Shown one piece after another: positions 6,543 to 8,995 of a stretch of DNA of 8,995 nucleotides. This DNA comes from Thermoplasmata archaeon (lineage in GTDB: Archaea; Thermoplasmatota; Thermoplasmata; Thermoplasmatales; Thermoplasmataceae): NCBI GenBank assembly GCA_021797525.1, contig JAJZZQ010000022.1, forward strand, positions 1-8,995. Direction: 5' to 3'. Each line of letters begins with the position of its first letter. Position 1 is the stretch's first letter. The notes beneath the pieces are model-generated. The model saw nothing but the letters and a program-made list of their open reading frames with translations, did no database searches and was not told the DNA's origin. The translations under genes and the position numbers were made by a program.

Positions 6543-8111
6543 CTATACACCATGGACTGCAAGTATTACGGAGCCAAATAGAAGGAGAAATACTAACATA
6601 TTTAGGAATGTGCTGATGCCCATTTTTACCTTGTCACTCTTCAGGAAAGAAAGCGATTTCCTTCTCTCTCCTATGAAAAGAGTGTCTCTGAAAAACTGAC
6701 CCCCATCTAGCACAACAAATGGCAAGGCATTCGTAATACCTAATAAGAAATTAAGCCAGAATAACCAGTAGAGTGTGTTAAGGACCCCCCAGAAGACAAG
6801 GGGTGAGAAAGGAACACTGAAAAGTGCTGCGACTCCAGATGGTACTGGTGAAAGTCCCTCAAATGGGAGACCGAGATATCCAAGGAAGTTTGAAACCGGG
6901 TTCTTTACTATAATTCCACCAGTGATAATGGGCGCCAAATCCGATATTGGTATGGTCCCAAGCCCAGCAAAATCCACAGTTACTCCTATAAAACTTTCAT
7001 TCTTGTAAGATGCCTTGTTTGCAGAAGGATCATATTTGGCATAGTAAGAATATTTCGAAACAGTGCCAATAGTTGCATTCTTTACGACAAATCCAGTTGC
7101 GGAATTTGCAGGAAATATTTCTTCTGATATGTTAACAGGTGAACCAGGTGAAACAGAGTCCAGAATAGAATTCAATTGGGTGTCATTGTTTATAGTAGTA
7201 TTATTAACAGTGAGTATTATCCCTCCTGGTGTCAAATTATTGTATGCAGGATAACCCTGAATAGTTGAGATAATCATTATGCCGGCAGCTAACGTAGTGT
7301 TATTCTCTTTCCCATGGTCAAAATAGGTGACATTGTATAATTTTCCCGGCATCAAGGTAGAATTTGTTGCAAGAGTATTAATTTTGGACCCGCTATAATT
7401 TCCAAATTTTATTATCTCTGATCCTGTAGGAACAGTAATATGTTTGGAGCCGGATTCTTCCAGATAAGCACCATTATGTATGGGATGAACGGACGGCCCC
7501 ATAAGGAAAATTATAGCTAAAATCGCAACGACGCCTATTACTATATTTATACCGGGTCCAGCAGCCACGATCCTTCTCCTTACAACAGGGTCCGCTTTTA
7601 CCATTTCGTCTTCATCTGGCTCCACAAATGCCCCTATGGGTATTATAAAAAAGAGAGCTCCAACAGATTTTACTTTAATTCCGTGTTTTCTTGCTACTAT
7701 ACCATGAAATACTTCATGAATAACAACAGAAAATATGAGGGCAGCAGCACCATAACCAATGGGGATTACCGGGTTGATTCCCGGAAGACCTATCAGCTCT
7801 GTTACAGGTAATGCCGCACTTGATATACCGGACTTTAGCTCAAGGATTCCAAGAATAATGCCGTAGCTTAGCATTGCAATTGCAATTATTGCACTTACTA
7901 TAACTATGACAACTGATACTCTTGAAAATCCCTTTCCAGGGAATCTCCTTGAAGCACGATCAAGGAGTCCTCTGTTCGTCGTAATCTTTACCATGAGGGC
8001 AGGGCCATATGGAGAAAAATTTCTGCTTTTTCTAATGGCAGGTGCAAAATAATAAATCAAAGCGATCCAAATGATCACTGCAAAAAGAACTATTATTAAA
8101 TCGGATATCAA
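6543..8111 (-). CDS. Site-2-type membrane metalloprotease (peptidase M50) with PDZ-like insert
   Basis: This 522-residue membrane protein cleaves peptide bonds within the bilayer, by family analogy to S2P/RseP. Hydrophobic segments lie near 3-25, 62-90 and 115-140. The zinc motif HEVFH is at 132-136, and the second metal ligand sits in LDGG with D469, between the last hydrophobic segments (about 440-465 and 495-520). Between residues 186-202 and 395 lies a large polar region with one or two PDZ-like modules (around 226-280 and 282-330). It holds twelve N-x-S/T sequons from N238 to N371, so it probably faces outside. The start is TTG at 8111, fixed by AGGAGG four bases upstream; no ATG lies near. 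Its substrate and any partner are unknown: no anti-sigma or transmembrane regulator gene adjoins. It precedes L40e on the same strand by 112 bases, but L40e has its own promoter. Confidence 0.88.
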   Translation of the reverse strand: MISDLIIVLFAVIIWIALIYYFAPAIRKSRNFSPYGPALMVKITTNRGLLDRASRRFPGKGFSRVSVVIVIVSAIIAIAMLSYGIILGILELKSGISSAALPVTELIGLPGINPVIPIGYGAAALIFSVVIHEVFHGIVARKHGIKVKSVGALFFIIPIGAFVEPDEDEMVKADPVVRRRIVAAGPGINIVIGVVAILAIIFLMGPSVHPIHNGAYLEESGSKHITVPTGSEIIKFGNYSGSKINTLATNSTLMPGKLYNVTYFDHGKENNTTLAAGIMIISTIQGYPAYNNLTPGGIILTVNNTTINNDTQLNSILDSVSPGSPVNISEEIFPANSATGFVVKNATIGTVSKYSYYAKYDPSANKASYKNESFIGVTVDFAGLGTIPISDLAPIITGGIIVKNPVSNFLGYLGLPFEGLSPVPSGVAALFSVPFSPLVFWGVLNTLYWLFWLNFLLGITNALPFVVLDGGQFFRDTLFIGERRKSLSFLKSDKVKMGISTFLNMLVFLLLFGSVILAVHGV

Positions 8112-8115
8112 CAGT

Positions 8116-8121
8116 CCTCCT
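8116..8121 (-). promoter_or_regulatory. Shine-Dalgarno sequence fixing the TTG start of the protease
   Basis: AGGAGG on the minus strand lies four bases before TTG at 8111-8109. It is the strongest ribosome binding site of any first gene in the window and decides the non-ATG start. It implies a leadered mRNA, unlike the divergent fbp gene. Confidence 0.75.
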
Positions 8122-8170
8122 AAATGAATTTTGATTAATACATTTTTCCAAGCATAAGCATCATGACTGT

Positions 8171-8179
8171 GATATTTAC
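8171..8179 (-). promoter_or_regulatory. Candidate TATA element of the protease gene
   Basis: GTAAATATC on the minus strand would start transcription near 8149-8145, giving a leader of about 35-38 bases that contains the Shine-Dalgarno sequence. A second AT-rich string, GTATTAATC (minus strand of 8133-8141), would place transcription start at the TTG itself and so exclude the ribosome binding site, which makes it less likely. Confidence 0.35.
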
Positions 8180-8239
8180 AAAACGACGAATTAAAAAAAC
8201 GAAATTTTAACCAATAAACGAACTTAGATTTTAGTCACA

Positions 8240-8256
8240 GAAATCCTTAAATATAT
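8240..8256 (+). promoter_or_regulatory. BRE/TATA promoter of fbp, leaderless type
   Basis: GAAATCC (BRE-like, purine-rich) is followed by TTAAATATAT at 8247-8256, whose centre is about 24 bases before the ATG at 8275. That spacing predicts transcription starting at or within a few bases of the ATG, and there is no Shine-Dalgarno sequence. This is the clearest archaeal core promoter in the window. Confidence 0.7.
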
Positions 8257-8274
8257 TTCAACAATAGAAAGTAT

Positions 8275-8995
8275 ATGAAAGTAACAATATCTCATATTAA
8301 AGCGGACATTGGAAGTTTGCCAGGTCATACAACTGTATTTGCACCAGTTGTCGAAGAAGTCGGTTCATACGTCAAAAAGAATGGTGAAAACATCATTTCA
8401 GATTTCCATATTTCAAGTGTCGGGGACGACATTCAGATAACAATGGTTCACAACATGGGTATTGACTCTCCTGAAGTACATGAACTCGCATGGAATGCTT
8501 TTAAGGCTGGTACTGCAGTAGCTAAGAAATACGGGCTTTATGGGGCAGGCCAGGATCTTCTGAAGGACTCTTTTTCAGGCAACATCAAAGGAATGGGGCC
8601 GGGGATAGCTGAAATGGAGATTACCCCTAGGAAATCGGAACCTTTTATCGTCTACATGATGGACAAAACTGAGCCGGGGGCTTTCAATTTCCCAATTTTC
8701 AAGATGTTTGCTGATCCTTATAATACTCCTGGATTAGTTATTGATACAAATATGCACGATGGGTTTAGGTTTGAGGTGTGGGACATAGTTGAGGCTAAAA
8801 AGATTTATCTGGACTGTCCGGAACATATGTATGACCTGCTGGGGTTAATAGGTTCTAAGAGCAGATACGTAATTAAGAGGGTCTACACAAAGAAGAGTCA
8901 TGAGAAACTTCCAGATGAGAATGTTGCAGTCATAAGTACTGACAAACTTTCTTTCATCGCAGGTGAATATGTTGGCAAAGATGATCCAGCGGGAA
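8275..8995 (+). CDS. fbp: Fructose-1,6-bisphosphate aldolase/phosphatase, 3' end outside window
   Basis: This is the archaeal bifunctional (type V) enzyme of gluconeogenesis. It condenses dihydroxyacetone phosphate and glyceraldehyde 3-phosphate and then removes the C1 phosphate to give fructose 6-phosphate. The frame is open from ATG 8275 to the right edge, 240 full codons. Metal-binding residues are visible: D11 and H18 in the opening (IKADIGSLPGH), the pair D51-D52 (SVGDDIQ), and DKTEPGAFN from D130. YVGKDDP lies at 232-238; by alignment with the characterised enzymes its Tyr232 and Lys235 are the general acid and Schiff-base lysine of the aldolase activity, so both halves of the active site are intact. 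Family length is about 360-390 residues, so roughly the last third is missing. A good BRE/TATA promoter predicts a leaderless message. It diverges from the protease gene with no evident functional link. Confidence 0.96.
   Translation, partial: MKVTISHIKADIGSLPGHTTVFAPVVEEVGSYVKKNGENIISDFHISSVGDDIQITMVHNMGIDSPEVHELAWNAFKAGTAVAKKYGLYGAGQDLLKDSFSGNIKGMGPGIAEMEITPRKSEPFIVYMMDKTEPGAFNFPIFKMFADPYNTPGLVIDTNMHDGFRFEVWDIVEAKKIYLDCPEHMYDLLGLIGSKSRYVIKRVYTKKSHEKLPDENVAVISTDKLSFIAGEYVGKDDPAG

Noticed and set aside
8160..8173. Short inverted repeat ATCA-TGACTG-TGAT as an operator
   Set aside because: Four-base arms with a six-base gap are expected by chance in AT-rich sequence, and nothing else supports a binding site.
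1..8995. A defence island, mobile element, CRISPR array or biosynthetic cluster
   Set aside because: The genes are individually recognisable housekeeping functions without transposase, integrase, repeats or co-directional unknown genes. No evidence for a novel multi-gene system was found.

Overview
The window looks like chromosome from a moderately AT-rich euryarchaeon of the Thermoplasmatales type (Thermoplasma, Ferroplasma, Cuniculiplasma and relatives). The pointers are archaeal information-processing proteins (an Orc1/Cdc6 initiator and the zinc-ribbon ribosomal protein L40e), a two-subunit 2-oxoacid:ferredoxin oxidoreductase, the archaeal bifunctional fructose-1,6-bisphosphate aldolase/phosphatase, archaeal TATA/BRE promoters with apparently leaderless starts, frequent AGG/AGA/ATA codons, and a PurQ that resembles the Thermoplasma form. 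The order is inferred from protein character; no database search was made.

Layout, left to right. Positions 1-725 (+) hold the 3' part of an orc1/cdc6 gene cut by the window edge. It converges on a class I SAM-dependent methyltransferase-like gene (740-1357, -). That gene is divergent from a LysE/RhtB-type exporter (1418-1996, +). The exporter converges, with overlapping stop codons, on the oxidoreductase operon (4804 to 1993, -): a fused gamma-alpha subunit followed by an overlapping beta subunit. Divergent from this operon is a UPF0200-type P-loop nucleotide kinase-like gene (about 4960-5505, +). It again converges, sharing a CTAG stop overlap, on a two-gene unit (6430 to 5502, -) of ribosomal protein L40e and purQ. 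Upstream on the same strand is a membrane site-2-type metalloprotease with a heavily sequon-marked central region (8111 to 6543, -). Divergent from that is fbp (8275 to the right edge, +), truncated at its 3' end.

The genes are a dense mix of housekeeping functions: replication initiation, translation, purine synthesis (PurQ), ferredoxin-linked oxidation of 2-oxoacids to acyl-CoA, gluconeogenesis (Fbp), export and membrane proteolysis. They do not form one pathway. No gap longer than 300 bases lacks a gene. I see no mobile element, CRISPR array, tRNA, rRNA or defence-type cassette, and no convincing new multi-gene system.

The points most worth a second look are small-scale. The start of purQ may be an ATA codon in an ATAA overlap with the L40e stop, because no canonical start fits the family. 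The 49-codon L40e gene is overlapped by the only canonical purQ reading frame. The central segment of the protease carries twelve N-glycosylation sequons. All three convergent gene pairs leave almost no room for terminators.
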